In this document: positions 34,385-45,885 of the stretch, one piece after another | How the letters are laid out: every line of letters starts with the position of its first letter | How positions within the stretch are numbered: position 1 is the stretch's first letter | Origin: Azorinus chamasolen | Lineage: Eukaryota; Mollusca; Bivalvia; Cardiida; Solecurtidae | DNA: 64,000 nt | Reading direction: 5' to 3' | NCBI GenBank assembly: GCA_963576725.1 | Contig: OY755240.1 | Span: 18,067,743-18,131,742 of the forward strand | The notes under the pieces: model-generated | The model's database searches: none | What the model saw: only the letters and a program-made list of their open reading frames with translations | Told to the model about the DNA's origin: nothing | Made by a program: the position numbers and the translations under genes

Positions 34385-34570
34385 GATTAAGATCACACAT
34401 GAGTCGCCAAACTTCACATTAATGTTGAACAGTATGAGTTTTTATACATCTGACATTTTTACTTGTCTCTCCCTGATAACTTTGGACAAACTTTGTGTTC
34501 TCTAAACTGCTAATGCTAAAGTCAACAAATTTCGCAGAAATTTGACCAGCATGAGTTGCTGTGTACCTCG
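34385..34570 (+). repeat. Isolated units of the 30.2-kb tandem family
   Basis: GAGTCGCCAAACTTCACAT, TTGTCTCTCCCTGATAACTT and CCAGCATGAGTTGCTGTGTA match the units at 30181-31610. Confidence 0.65.
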
Positions 34571-36290
34571 AGTTTTTGAACATTCTCCCCTGATCACTTT
34601 GGAGATACAGACATTAAGGACATTACAAGTGTGTATTGGAAAGAGGGTGTCTGGGGGACATGTTATGTGACAAAAACAAGCATCTAGTTACTTTAGAGTT
34701 TCACTTTTTAAGCTCCATATCATCTACAATACAACCAACCCAATCAAAACTTGATTCTGAACGGTAGAGTGTATCACAAACATAGAATATTCTGATATAA
34801 ACCATGAAAATCAATAGGGTCAGCAAACAGTGTTGACTCTGATAAGGGTCAATACTATGTGTCTATGTCCAAGCAATGGTATCGTGGGAGTTAATATATT
34901 ACGTTCTAGCATGGTTAGGGGAAACTTCCAGCCCAAACGCTGTGTTCCATATGAAACACTCCTGGGTTTAGCCTGTGTCATGCATTCTGTAGGTGAAGCT
35001 AAAATCTACTCTACAAACTTCCGAAACAGGATGAGCGTTTTCCCAGCAAGTTAAAGGGTAAATTGTTGCTTCAAGTTGCATATTTGAAATTTTATCAATT
35101 TGTGTAAACGTTTCCAACAAAACACTTGCCGGAAAGCGACTCACAGGGCTTGCTGCAATGGGGGTCATCTTTTTGCAGATTGAATCAAGATAAACTGTTT
35201 AACAACGTTTAATACGACAAAATCTATTTTAACTCGTGTAACCTACTTATGCAACTGACCGACATATTTATGTGTTTTAATAAGGGTCGCCTGGAAATTA
35301 CTTCTGTGAAATTTTGTTTAAATCCATTCAGCATTTTAGGAGGGGATGTTAAAATGTTTGTTTAGCTCCTTTGACGTAAGAAATGGTGTAGGAAACATTA
35401 ATAAACGTTACTGCTCCATTTAAGAAAAGTTCATTAAACATGTATTATTAATGTATTACAAATAGCTTTGTAGCTTTATAGTTTTTGTATGCACTCTTCT
35501 CTACTCACTGCGTTTCATTTAGGACATACCAATATAGTGTTTAACGTCATACACTTCGCAAGCTATTTCCCTTACAGTATATGTAATGCAACAAAAAGTC
35601 ATTCGTCGTACACACGACGTTTTCCTTTTATCAAATTTAAAGCTAAAGTTGCTTGTATTCAACAATAAACGCTGGCATAAGCGTTGTACACATATTATTC
35701 GATACAAATATGTAAAACCGTATGTTAGACTATTACAAAAGTGATTGTGAATACTTGTTTGTGTTCCTTGCTTTTGTTTTGGTTGTATCAACCCGAGCAT
35801 TATGAGCGCAAAATGATTTCCGGGCGTGAACTAGGAATGATCTAAAACAATTATCTATTTGGTTAATCCTTCTACTGGTAAATGAAAAACATTACAATGC
35901 TACATATGAACTATTCACCATACAGATTGTTGATTACCAACATACCGGTGTATTTGTCATCACCTTTCTTTCGCTTCGCCTGGTAGCTATTATCGGTGCT
36001 ATTGATGGACGATGTGGACTATTTGCGTATGTAGTAAACAATTTATTCCTTGTAATTTCAGTAGAATGTCAGACTGTTTGCTATTATAATAACTAACTTT
36101 AAAAGATGGTTACTAATACTTAAACGTCAACCATTCGCTCCTGATTATACAATAACACTGAGCTAACGATAGCAAATGAGCTGAGTAGCCACTGTCGTAC
36201 ATGCATGATTTTTCATGGAACTTGATCCATTTAGAAGCCGCAGTTAAATGTTTAGATCTTAATATACGATCACATTGCTTATAAAGTAAA
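34571..36290. other. Largely unassigned
   Basis: A hairpin-family half site (CAGCAAACAGTGTTGACTCTGA) lies at about 34822-34843. The frames at 34830-35054 and 35519-35800 show no recognisable motif. No gene can be supported. Confidence 0.4.
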
Positions 36291-36352
36291 ACTCCTCTAA
36301 ATCGGACGTTAAATTCGGGATAAAGATCGGTCTATATATCCGATTTAGAGGG
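36291..36352. repeat. Small fold-back
   Basis: CCTCTAAATCGGA and TCCGATTTAGAGG face each other around an AT-rich loop, at the start of D1 copy 3. Confidence 0.75.
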
Positions 36353-37560
36353 GATTTTCTGAACAGTAAATGAATAAATATCTATATCAATGTTAGATTA
36401 AATATTCTTATGGAACGAAACGGGTTGGTGTTCATTTTAATAGTGTTGAACTTGAAAAGAAATAATTGAATATATTGCTTACCTTAGCCTTTCTCATAAA
36501 TACTGATCTGCACTTTTCATTGTATTAAATCTGTTTTTACCAAATCGAAATAAATATATCTCATTCCTGTAAATACACAACATCTATTATACAGCAAACT
36601 ACTGGTCTGCCTTTACTTACAGTTGATATTGTCGTCAGGACGATGTCTGCGCAGTCGCAATGCGCAGTAATCAAACTTCGTGTTTCCCATATTTGGTATT
36701 AGATATTGTTTAGGTGTATTTTTCGTAGAAGTAGTAAAGGAAACTATATCAATATGTTTTCTGAAAATACCCCGTTTAGAGAAAATGCTTTACTAGTCGT
36801 TTTTTATGTATATCTTGATAAACATGACTATCATTTGCAAAGTATCTATCGGAATGAGATCAGGATAGACACCCGAGTCACTCGGTGTCTTATCATAATT
36901 CAATCTCTCAATAGCTGAATTAATTTGAAGTAAGTAAACCGTGTAACAGTAAATGATTTCAGCATGCATCAGTTAAGCTTGTGCGATATGGGATATAGAT
37001 CATAAGCAGTTTGTTAAAACATGTTTGACGAAGTAAGTCAACCCACCACACAGGGTGTGCTATGCAGAGAAAAATAAAGTCAAAATTATTTTACAAAAAT
37101 GGTTTGATTTTCGCAAAAACATGTTTTGCGGTATAGAATTATCGCATTCCGCCTCCAATATGTTTAATTTTCATTGACATATCACTGATCACGCGAATGA
37201 TCTCAAAACCAACAGGTAATATTACATGATCTCAAGGCCGATCAGTGTTGTTATGGGCAATGCTATTAATACCTAGAGTTCGCTTAAAGGTTTTATGGGG
37301 CAAAATAAAGTACGGTTGCTGGTGCAATATAGGATATAGATCATGTTTTGCGAAATGAGGCAAGCGCTCTACAGGGTGTGCTCTGCAGAGACAATGTGGT
37401 CAAAAGTAGTTTACAATACTGAATGCATTCCATCATTTGCATAAACATGTTCAACGGCATAGGATGTCGCATTCAGCATGCACGCGAATTATCTCAAACA
37501 TAATAGCTAACAGTACATGTAAACAATGAGTGTCACTATGTATTGAGCTAAGCTATAAAT
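36353..37560 (+). repeat. Dispersed repeat D1, copy 3, with internal re-duplication
   Basis: Collinear with 18150-19100. The segment around ACAGGGTGTGCTATGCAGAG (37050) recurs at about 37370 (ACAGGGTGTGCTCTGCAGAG), so the distal part is duplicated in tandem here. Confidence 0.7.
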
Positions 37561-37619
37561 AACTAGAGTTCAGCAAAATGTTTAATACGACAAAGGTAAA
37601 TTACGGTAGCCGATATAGA

Positions 37620-38620
37620 AGACATTCTAAAAGTGAGCGATCCTTCGAAAGCAAAAGTAGCAACGCAAAAGTAAGAAAATTGCAGACTCGGTTGTTTTAT
37701 TCTGTTAATGAGTAGCACCACTACTCATGCCCCTGGCACTGGCTTAAGTAGTATTAAATTTTCAAAATAATAACACCAAAACTAATTATGGCGAATGACC
37801 AGAAAATATAACAACACTATTGAATGAAATACGGTGCGACTTTTTACGGCTGCCACGCAAAGATTTAACACATGCTGTGTTGATGGACATATATTCAGAA
37901 AGTGGGTGGTCATTCGAAAGCAAAAGTAGCAAAGCCAAAAATAGAAAATTATAGACTCGGTTTAATTGTGTCTGATCATCGGTAGTAATTAAATCTGCAA
38001 CACTACTCAAGCCCCCTAGCACCGGCTTAAGCAGTATTCAATTTTCAAAACTAATAAAAGCAGACACAAATGATCCCGAATGACTAGAATACATAAGAAC
38101 AGTAAAAAAAAGTTCGGACGACTTATTCCGGCCGCCACACAAGTACTTAACGCCTTCTGTAGTGAAGTACATAATTATACTCTTAAAGTTAGTGATCATT
38201 CGAAAGCAAATGTAGCAATACCAAAAGATAAAATTGCAGACTCGTTTTACTGAATCTGTTCATTAGTAGTAATTACATGTGCAACATTACTCACACCTCC
38301 TAGCACCGGCTTAAGCAGTATTCAATTTTCAAAACTAATAACAGCAAATTAATGATCACGAAGAAACCGAAAATATGACGACAATGAGAGTGAAGTACGG
38401 AAAACCATTTACGACCGCTAAACACTTGCTGTTGTGAAATACATATATTCTGAAAGTGGGTGTTCCTTCGAAAGTAAAAGTAGCATTGCCAATAAAGGAA
38501 ATATGCAAATTCAGTTTTATTGAGTCCGTGAATAGTAATTAAATGTGCAACACTACTCACACCCCTAGCACCGGCTTAAGAAATATTCAATTTTCAAAAC
38601 TAATAACATATTATCTAAGG
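37620..38620 (+). repeat. D3 satellite: four tandem units of about 275 bp
   Basis: The block TTCGAAAGCAAAAGTAGCAA or a close variant starts near 37642, 37911, 38197 and 38464 (spacings 269, 286, 267). Each is followed by GCAGACTCGGTTTTATTGAG-like, CACTACTCACGCCCCTAGCA-like and GGCTTAAGCAGTATTCAATT-like blocks. Single D3 copies occur at 10275, 32150, 33552 and 42425. Confidence 0.85.
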
Positions 38621-38799
38621 TATTTGAAATGTATTTTTTATCAACTTGAAACTTATTGACTGCTAATAAGCTTCTGTACAATTGTTAGTCCAGTTTTATA
38701 CGAGATTTTTCTACCGATACTTGTCTTATTCATCTGTTTGACTTTATCAGATTCCAAATGGATAGTGGTAATAATGTTGGCTTGGTACTCCTTGATTTA

Positions 38800-39330
38800 C
38801 ATAGCAGCGGTAGTAACAATAGAGGCAATAGTAGCAGCAGCATTAGTAGTAGCTGTAGTAGAAGTAGCTGTTAATAGCGGTATAGGCAGTAGTAATAGTA
38901 CTACTAGTAGTAATAATACTAATGGTAGTAGAAGCAGCACTAGAGTTAGAAAGTGAGTGAGTGAGTGTTGGGTTGTACGGCACTGCGACACTGAATAGGT
39001 TATATAGCGCGCCGATGAATTATGAGATGACATGATGATGAGGGATGATATCAGTAAGATGATTTCGGCTAATCTCATTCGCTGCAAAGCAGTGCATGGG
39101 ATCAAAACCAACGACCTGTGTAATAGTAAAAAAGTAGTTGTAGTAGTGGTAGTTGTTGTTGTTGCTGTTGTTGTTGCTGTTATAGTAGTAGATGATGTTG
39201 ATGCACCAGTAGTAGCAATATTAGAAACAGCAACAGTAGTAATAGAAGTGGAAGTAATTGCTGTATTAGTAGTGTTAGTAGTAATAGACGTAGTAGTAGA
39301 GGCGGTGGTAATAATAGTGGTAGAAGAGAG
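38800..39330. repeat. Two imperfect AGT/GTA microsatellite blocks
   Basis: Blocks at 38810-38945 and 39120-39330 flank a short unique stretch. Frames of poly-V/A or poly-T across them are artefacts. Confidence 0.8.
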
Positions 39331-39445
39331 AAATCGTAGAAATGGCATTAAGAACAGTTCGTGCAGCTGTTTGTGTTGATTAATGTCCTTTTCTGCTAAC
39401 TATGGGTTTATCGGACGCCTCGGAGACAGGAGAGAGGATACAGAG

Positions 39446-39620
39446 TAAAAGTACAAAAATGAGTCATGCAGGAAATACCACATACAGAACAAACAGTCGC
39501 CCGAACAGCAGCACAAGGAAACAGCAAAAGTACATAACTATAAAAATATCAAGAGACACAAAAAGACAAAACAAACATACAATAGGGGGAAGATGGAAGT
39601 ACCGCCTTGGAACGGTCAGG
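39446..39620 (-). mobile_element. Naiad 3'-end fragment, type A
   Basis: Only the last 175 bp, from the complement of CGTTCCAAGGCGGTACTTCC to the GTACAAAAATGAGTCATGC end. Very similar to the full-length copy. It lies between two AGT microsatellite blocks, in line with the reported microsatellite bias of Naiads. Confidence 0.85.
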
Positions 39621-39724
39621 TGCGGTGTCCTATTCTAACTATCGACATAGTTTGTCTGATTTTTCAGATCTCCAGTATAAAGTACTGATATATCGGACAT
39701 CGGTGTCTCGACCGAGAGTATCGA

Positions 39725-39772
39725 TGTTGTTACAATGGTGGTAGGTAGTGGTAGTGTGGGGTAATACTAGAG

Positions 39773-39823
<51 letters not shown>

Positions 39824-39885
39824 ACGGTAGTTGTAGAAACATAAGTAACAATAGTAGTAGAAGTAGAACTCCCGGTAGTTATAGC
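39725..39885. repeat. (AGT)n microsatellite
   Basis: Perfect AGT run at about 39773-39822, flanked by imperfect triplets. Confidence 0.9.
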
Positions 39886-40129
39886 AGAGTCGAGTATCAA
39901 TAAAAGTCTGAAAAAAGACCTATCTTGGATTTTATACATAAAGATAATGGTCGTATTGTGTATGCTACAGATCAGTTGTGGGTCGAAAGCGCTTTAAGGT
40001 TGCAGATATAGACATCGAGTTAAGCGAGTTGTCGCCTTTAAAATTTGTTGGTTAGTCGGCCATTATATCTATGAGAGCTCGTCGCCTAGTCAAATAGTAT
40101 TAGTGTTTGAAGCCGTGGTAGTTCTAGTT

Positions 40130-40430
40130 AGGAGTTATAGTAGTAGAAGTAATAGTAGTAGTAGTAGTAATAGCAGTAGTAGTAATAGTATGTACATGTA
40201 GTTGCAGTAGTGGAAGTTGCAGTAGTAGAAGTAGTAGTAGTAGATGTAGTTGCAGTAGTGGTAGTTGCAGTACTAGTAGCAGCAGCAACAAAAGCAGTAG
40301 TAGTAGAAGCAGTAGTAGAAATAGTAACAGTAGTGGTTGTGGTAGTGGTTTTAGTAGTAGCTACTGTTGTACTTGTACATGTAGTTGTAGTAGTAAAAGT
40401 AGCAGTCTTAGTGGTGATGGTGGTTTTAGA
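40130..40430. repeat. Imperfect AGT/GTA microsatellite
   Basis: About 300 bp of AGT/AGC/AGA/GGT triplets, low-complexity on both strands. Confidence 0.85.
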
Positions 40431-40796
40431 CAATTACAGAGAATTATTGGAAATGTTGTTGCTATTTATAATTTCAAATCATTTTAAAACATTAAAAACA
40501 TTTTTCTTTCACCTGACCTCACTCCTGTAGCGACTTCATCGGGGTCTATAGTTTCAACCCTAGTTGACGCTTAATGCGAAAAACAGAAGTTACAGACATG
40601 CATAATGATTGCGGCAAGTGAACATGTGTAGCGAAACTATAGTCCAAAGTGTAAACAAATAAAACAAAATGGTTGATATTGGTATACAGTGAGCTATTCT
40701 TGATCTTTTTAATAACAACACCAACAGATGTAACACAATACCGTACATTACAGAATACACAATGAAGAAAATATTCCAAAATAGGGAATTGATATA

Positions 40797-40976
40797 ATAC
40801 ATAAATACTTGAATTGCTCTGATCTAATATTTTGACCACTAAGGGTATTTTTCAAAGATTACCATGTGAAAATACACGTCACAAAACGTGACGTGTATTT
40901 TGACACGATAATGCTTGAAAATTCCCTTAGTTGACGAACTATTAGATCAGAGCAATTCAAGTATTTATACATTACA
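40797..40976. mobile_element. 180-bp fold-back element
   Basis: Outer arms AAATACTTGAATTGCTCTGA and TCAGAGCAATTCAAGTATTT are perfect complements. The inner part has CACTAAGGG / CCCTTAGTTG and a perfect central hairpin AAAATACACGTCAC / GTGACGTGTATTTT. It folds almost end to end and has no coding capacity. Confidence 0.8.
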
Positions 40977-42420
40977 GAATAGTACATGTGACCGACCTTA
41001 ATACTGTCGAGATCAATGTAATGTTGAATATACTTATAATTTTAATATAAACCTTAAAAATTCCAGTTTATCGTTTGCAGCCATCTTTCAACTACAGCGA
41101 CCATGTAATATGGTGCGGTTCGACTATGGCTCGGGTGAAAAGTCACATGACATAGCTTTAGTCGCGACTATCGCCGTTCATATCAAAATGTGGTAACTAT
41201 TGTTCCAACGGTAGACCCAAGTGAAGTTGTTCCTGGTAAGTTTATCTGAACTATAGTCCGTGAAAAGCTTGATCGATTCGAAATGAGTCACACTTGCACC
41301 ATATTTACATTCTTTCGACGGGACAAAAGTTGATCACACCCTAACTGCTTATATCAAAATTGATAACTTGACATCTTATCAGGATCTGAACTGATTGTCA
41401 TTTTATAAGTAATTTCGAAATAAAACTTGAACTGTTTGCAGTATAATCCCTCTAAATCTTAAATTTAAAAAAGAACCATTACCTGTTTAGACAGGTCTCT
41501 GCTTAATGCAGAATAACAATCATACAGAAAACTAGTTTAGGATCTTTCTGCATGAATAATAATCTGCATTGAGCTGTCATTCGTTTTACAGACAGGCATT
41601 TATACTAATTTGGATGTCCGATGCAAAATTATAAGACTGTATTGCTAAAATATGCAGCATCCAAAATATTGAGCAGATCATATTTGTAACAGCGAGATAA
41701 GTTTTTGTCTCATTCTTTTTTAGGTAGGTGGTAACTTGATACAGGTTAAAGGTCATGCAGAAAACCCCTTTCAGAACTTTCTGCATGAATTTCGCTCTGC
41801 TTTACGCTGTCGTCGGTATTGGTGCTACTTTGGTTATCCGGTGTATAGAGGAGTTACTGTTTTGTCTGAATGCACAGCATAGAAGAGAATGGGGAGAATT
41901 TTCAACGGCCAGATAAAACATTAGACGCACGCAAACTGTGGACAAATAAATTGTCATCTGCTACAATTTTCATTGTTTGCATTTTACTTAATTGTGTTTA
42001 AAACAAACTTTATCAAGTAACTAACAGTAATATGCCGAGTTACTTGCGGTTTGCATAGGTGACAGCGAAAGAGGTCAATTTCAAAATGTTGTTTCTTAAA
42101 AGTATGTTTCAACAAAACATATATTAAATTCGGAAGAGACGCCGATTTACCCATCATCACATCTGTTTCCACACTGTTTGCAAATGTATTTATAAGTTTG
42201 CACGTTATTTCACCCACGTAAGTCGCTTGTTTGCAATCGTTTAATTAAAGCGTAAATAAAATGGATGTGTAAAATGTTTTGTACCCTATTCATTTTCAAA
42301 TACCTTGAAATCTCATACGTTAAGTACTTGAATACAACATGTGTTGAATGCTTGTAAGGCACCTGTAAAAGTCGCCCCGTTCTTCATTTTCAGTGTTCTA
42401 TTTTTCGGTGAGTCAGAAGT
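40977..42420. other. Unassigned, with small hairpins and D7 copy 2
   Basis: D7 copy 2 is at 41310-41430. Hairpins with ACAGAAA / TTTCTGC or GCAGAAA / TTTCTGC arms lie at about 41536-41568 and 41755-41785, each followed by TCTGCNTTNNGCTG. No gene was recognised. Confidence 0.5.
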
Positions 42421-42424
42421 TTCG

Positions 42425-42595
42425 ATGTAATTTGTTTGAAAATTGAATACTGTTTAAGCCTGTGCTTGGGAGCATGATTAGTGTTGCACTTTTAATTATT
42501 AGTCAGGAACAGACTCGATAAAACCCTGCTTACAATTTTCTCTTTGCATTGCTGCATATGCTTTCGAAGGATCTCCTCTTTTCAGAATTTATAGA
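42425..42595 (-). repeat. D3 repeat, single copy
   Basis: Minus-strand D3: AAAATTGAATACTGTTTAAG, TAGTGTTGCACTTTTAATT, GAACAGACTCGATAAAACC and CTTTCGAAGGATCTCC. Confidence 0.75.
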
Positions 42596-42704
42596 TACTA
42601 ATTATAAAGCCTGATATTTAATACTCAACTTAACAAGTGCAGTAGTAATATTTTAGCATGATTATGTATTTTGTAAATGCCTTTAAACATTCAACAACTT
42701 TATA

Positions 42705-42922
42705 TTAACCTTAAGCCTGCTGAGCATATTATTTTCACATAATGTTTCACTTACATTTTCAAAATTCAAGTTATATTCAATGCGTCTACCAAAATGCAAC
42801 CAGGGTGACAAACAATTCGGATCCTGATGAAACGCCGATTTACGAGTTACTCGACGTCTCATCTGGATCCAAAATGGTTACAAAGGTATTCATTCATTCG
42901 CCCATAGCAGGCTAAAGGTTAA
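42705..42922. mobile_element. TTAA-flanked MITE with palindromic core
   Basis: TTAA at 42705-42708 and 42919-42922. Ends CCTTAAGCCTGCT and AGCAGGCTAAAGG are inverted repeats. The centre holds a hairpin-family palindrome (CGGATCCTGATGAAACGCCG ... CGACGTCTCATCTGGATCC). Confidence 0.8.
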
Positions 42923-43028
42923 TATGTTGTACAAAAGAGGTGATTCACCGGGATTTACCTGGAGTTCTTTTCATACAACGTAATTATCACCTTCGCTGTC
43001 AATGACACATCTGTGATTACCTATGAGA

Positions 43029-43090
43029 ATAGTTTTGATCCAGATTAGACGCTGAGTAACAGATCGCACCATCAGAATCCAAACTGTTTG
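43029..43090. repeat. Hairpin-family repeat, diverged
   Basis: Left arm TGATCCAGATTAGACGCTGA, right arm ACCATCAGAATCCAAACTG. Confidence 0.6.
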
Positions 43091-43835
43091 TTACTGTGAC
43101 TATTTTATAAAACTGAAATGTAGAAAACTAAAAGAGGAAACTTGCAGCAGATGACAAAGTTTGCAGACGACAAAATTTTGCAGCGAAAAAGATAAGAACA
43201 TATGAACGAGTGTCAAATATTGTGTCTTTGTATAGGGTTACGCATTGCGGTCTTACCGCGTCATAATTCAATTTTAAATCGAAATTTAAATTTCAGTTAA
43301 TCTTAACGATAATTTAACCCGAGTAGAACCGCCGACCCAACTGCAAGCTTAAATCCTAATTAGAACGATATGTCGTGTGTACCTAAACTATTTGTAAATG
43401 CAAATCAGAAAATGTGAAATACAAAATATATCTACAATGAGATCACTTGTCTAACAGGATAAGTATTAACCCTTTCGACGTCAAATAAATTCCATCTGCT
43501 AAGGTCGTTATCTCCTTCAAGTTTCAAAGTGTTATAAATAATCTTATCAATATCTAACACATTAGGTCCTGGGGATAATTACGTGGCGTCTAATCTAGAT
43601 CCATACTTTGCGTTATGGTTATAATGGATAATATTGATCATGTATCGTTCGAAAGGACTCATTTAACCCTTTTCCGAATTCCATACCTACTGAATAGTCA
43701 TAGACAAAATAGTTATAATGAAACATTATGCCATTTGCATAACAGATTATTATGACGAGTGTCAAACCTTTTGAAACGTGGTCAGACACGGTGTTTTGGC
43801 ACCTTTTTGCATAGCTCGCAGTCCCATTTTCTACA

Positions 43836-43967
43836 GTCAATCTGTGTAATCAGTCATTTCGTGAAATGGCTAAAGATTTCACTTAGTCATTTCATGAAAT
43901 GCCTTAAATTTTCAGTCATTTCGTGAAATGACTGAAATTGAGAGGTCATTATTACGCAGATTGACTA
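43836..43967. mobile_element. 132-bp fold-back with repeated TCATTTCGTGAAATGA units
   Basis: Ends AGTCAATCTGTGTAAT and ATTACGCAGATTGACT. Inside are three copies of the palindrome CAGTCATTTCGTGAAATGAC or a variant. Confidence 0.8.
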
Positions 43968-44360
43968 GAGATCACTAACGGGATTCAGGCAATGTTTGAA
44001 ATGACTTTAATTTAATTAATTCAACATCAATTTTTCTTTCACATTATTATATATGTATATTTTTGTTTAATATTTATTAACTATTACTTAAAAACATTGC
44101 ACATTTTTATTAATATTTATGAAACTTTATTTGTAGTAAATTTAATATACATGCAATTTTACAATAGTGATGCTTGTAATTTTTAAGATACTGTTATTAA
44201 CATAAATTGCTTTATTGGTTTGTTTGATATTACAATGATTAAGTGATAAAAACAGATACATGCTACTGATTGGATAATAACTTAATTGATGTGTTTGTTT
44301 TATCTCACCCTTTCATTAAGTTTCTATACACTATGGGTGAATATAAAATAACTTTAGCTT
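43968..44360. other. Very AT-rich stretch
   Basis: No gene or assigned repeat. Composition alone stands out. Confidence 0.45.
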
Positions 44361-44420
44361 ACTGGTTGGATCCAGATTAGACGCCAACCGCTTGTTTCCT
44401 CATATTAATCCAAACAGTTG
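44361..44420. repeat. Hairpin-family repeat, diverged
   Basis: TTGGATCCAGATTAGACGCC on the left and CCTCATATTAATCCAAACAG on the right. Confidence 0.6.
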
Positions 44421-44654
44421 AACTCTCAGAAGATATTTATTTTGAAGGAAACAATTGTTGCAGACGACACATTTTGCAGATGAAAATTACTTAGCATGCT
44501 AAAGATTAATCTTTAACATTCTATCGGTCGTTAATTTTGTTTACAAAATATGTTATTTGCTGCAGGCCTGCAGACGAAATGCCATTTCTTTTATGAGCTT
44601 TGACGGTGGCTGAAGACGCGTTTTACGCTGGCTAGGTGAATGTTGGTGATCTTA

Positions 44655-44870
44655 GAGGTGCAGCTATTTCCAAGATTTAAACGCCATTACAAATGACGTT
44701 GTTCGACAATGCGCTCTAGAATTACTAAAATTATTTGAAGGAGAGGTGGAAATAGTCGGTGTTGAACTAGATACAAATTTACAACATATTCCTGCAGATA
44801 ACATCAAACGTCGAATTTTGACCCCTACTACTTTTGACGCATCAACAATGTCGTTTTGGTACAGATGATT
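44655..44870 (+). pseudogene. Coding-like segment of unknown identity
   Basis: One + frame from about 44665 reads DLNAITNDVVRQCALELLK and then FEGEVEIVGVELDTNLQH, PADNIKRRILTPTTFDAS and a TGA. Amino-acid balance looks protein-like and there is no low complexity, but I do not recognise it. No start codon or splice sites could be fixed. It may be an exon or a remnant of a mobile-element gene. Confidence 0.3.
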
Positions 44871-45611
44871 TAACAAAAGACAAAAGTATCATAGCGGTCG
44901 ATGAATTACCTAAATTTTGGTACCAAATTTGGATATATAAATCTTACAAGTACCATAAAAATGTGGTTAAACCCAAATGCACCGTTTCTTTTTTATGTCA
45001 GTATAGAAGAACATAAAAGATCTGTGGTCAGTGTTTGCGCATATAGCCTCGTTCTGAAAATTGCATATCTGAGTATGCATACAGTGACATTTTATAAATA
45101 AGCAGCTAGTCTTGCACCATTCCAGTTTGTAGAAATCGCATTATGTTGTGTTTTTCTGTTTATGTTTCATTAACAGACACGTCGGGTACATTAATATATT
45201 CTCGGTGCGCATGACAATTAGAAGTGTGTCAGCAGAAAATAACTACAGGTGTCGCTGGTACAGTTTTAAATCACGCTTCAACGACATGTCAATAGTCGAT
45301 GGCAGCGATCAGAAGCTTTTTTCAGAGAGATCTTGCTTCAGATTCGGAAGATATTTGTGAAGTGAAAGTAAATTATCTTGCTAGTGTACTGGGTCATAGC
45401 TTACAATTGTTTGTATGAAGGTAAATCTTACCCGCTTCGCAGGAGTGTTGCTTACTAAGTGACATTTTGTCACTTCGCTGATCTCAGCTTCCGAAAGGGA
45501 AACACCGGAGTTTACGTACTGTGATAACCATAACATCTAGTATATGCCAAGATGGTGCGAATTTGTTCATGGCGAGTCATATGTCATTAAAAAGGACTCG
45601 TTGAAGGCGAC

Positions 45612-45667
45612 CGGCCGCGTGGCTTAGTGGTAGAGCGTCCGTCGTGGGTTCGATCCCCGGCCGCGAC
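45612..45667 (+). mobile_element. tRNA-derived SINE head (anticodon arm deleted)
   Basis: GGCCGCGTGGCTTAGTGGTA holds an A box and GGGTTCGATCCCCGGCCGCG holds a B box and acceptor stem. The ends pair (GGCCGCG / CGGCCGC). The segment between the boxes is too short for an anticodon arm, so it is a tRNA-like SINE remnant and not a tRNA gene. Confidence 0.75.
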
Positions 45668-45682
45668 AGACCAAAAGTTGGT

Positions 45683-45885
45683 ACGTCACTGAAAGGATAT
45701 ATTTAGCTTGGGTAAACATATGTTTCAAACGCCTTTCACGAAATTCACAGTAAATGTACAAGTACTCGAATGAGCCAAGTAAGAAAGCTTTTATAAACGG
45801 AATCGATCGATATCAACCGACTCTATAATTATATGGCGTGTTCAGCAAGCGTATTATTTGACATGTTAATAAAACAGGTCAATAC
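45683..45885 (+). repeat. Dispersed repeat D6, copy 2
   Basis: Collinear with 20005-20215. Its position right behind the tRNA-like head suggests D6 is the SINE body. Confidence 0.65.

Noticed and set aside
45612..45667. Functional tRNA gene
   Set aside because: A and B boxes are present, but the anticodon arm is missing.
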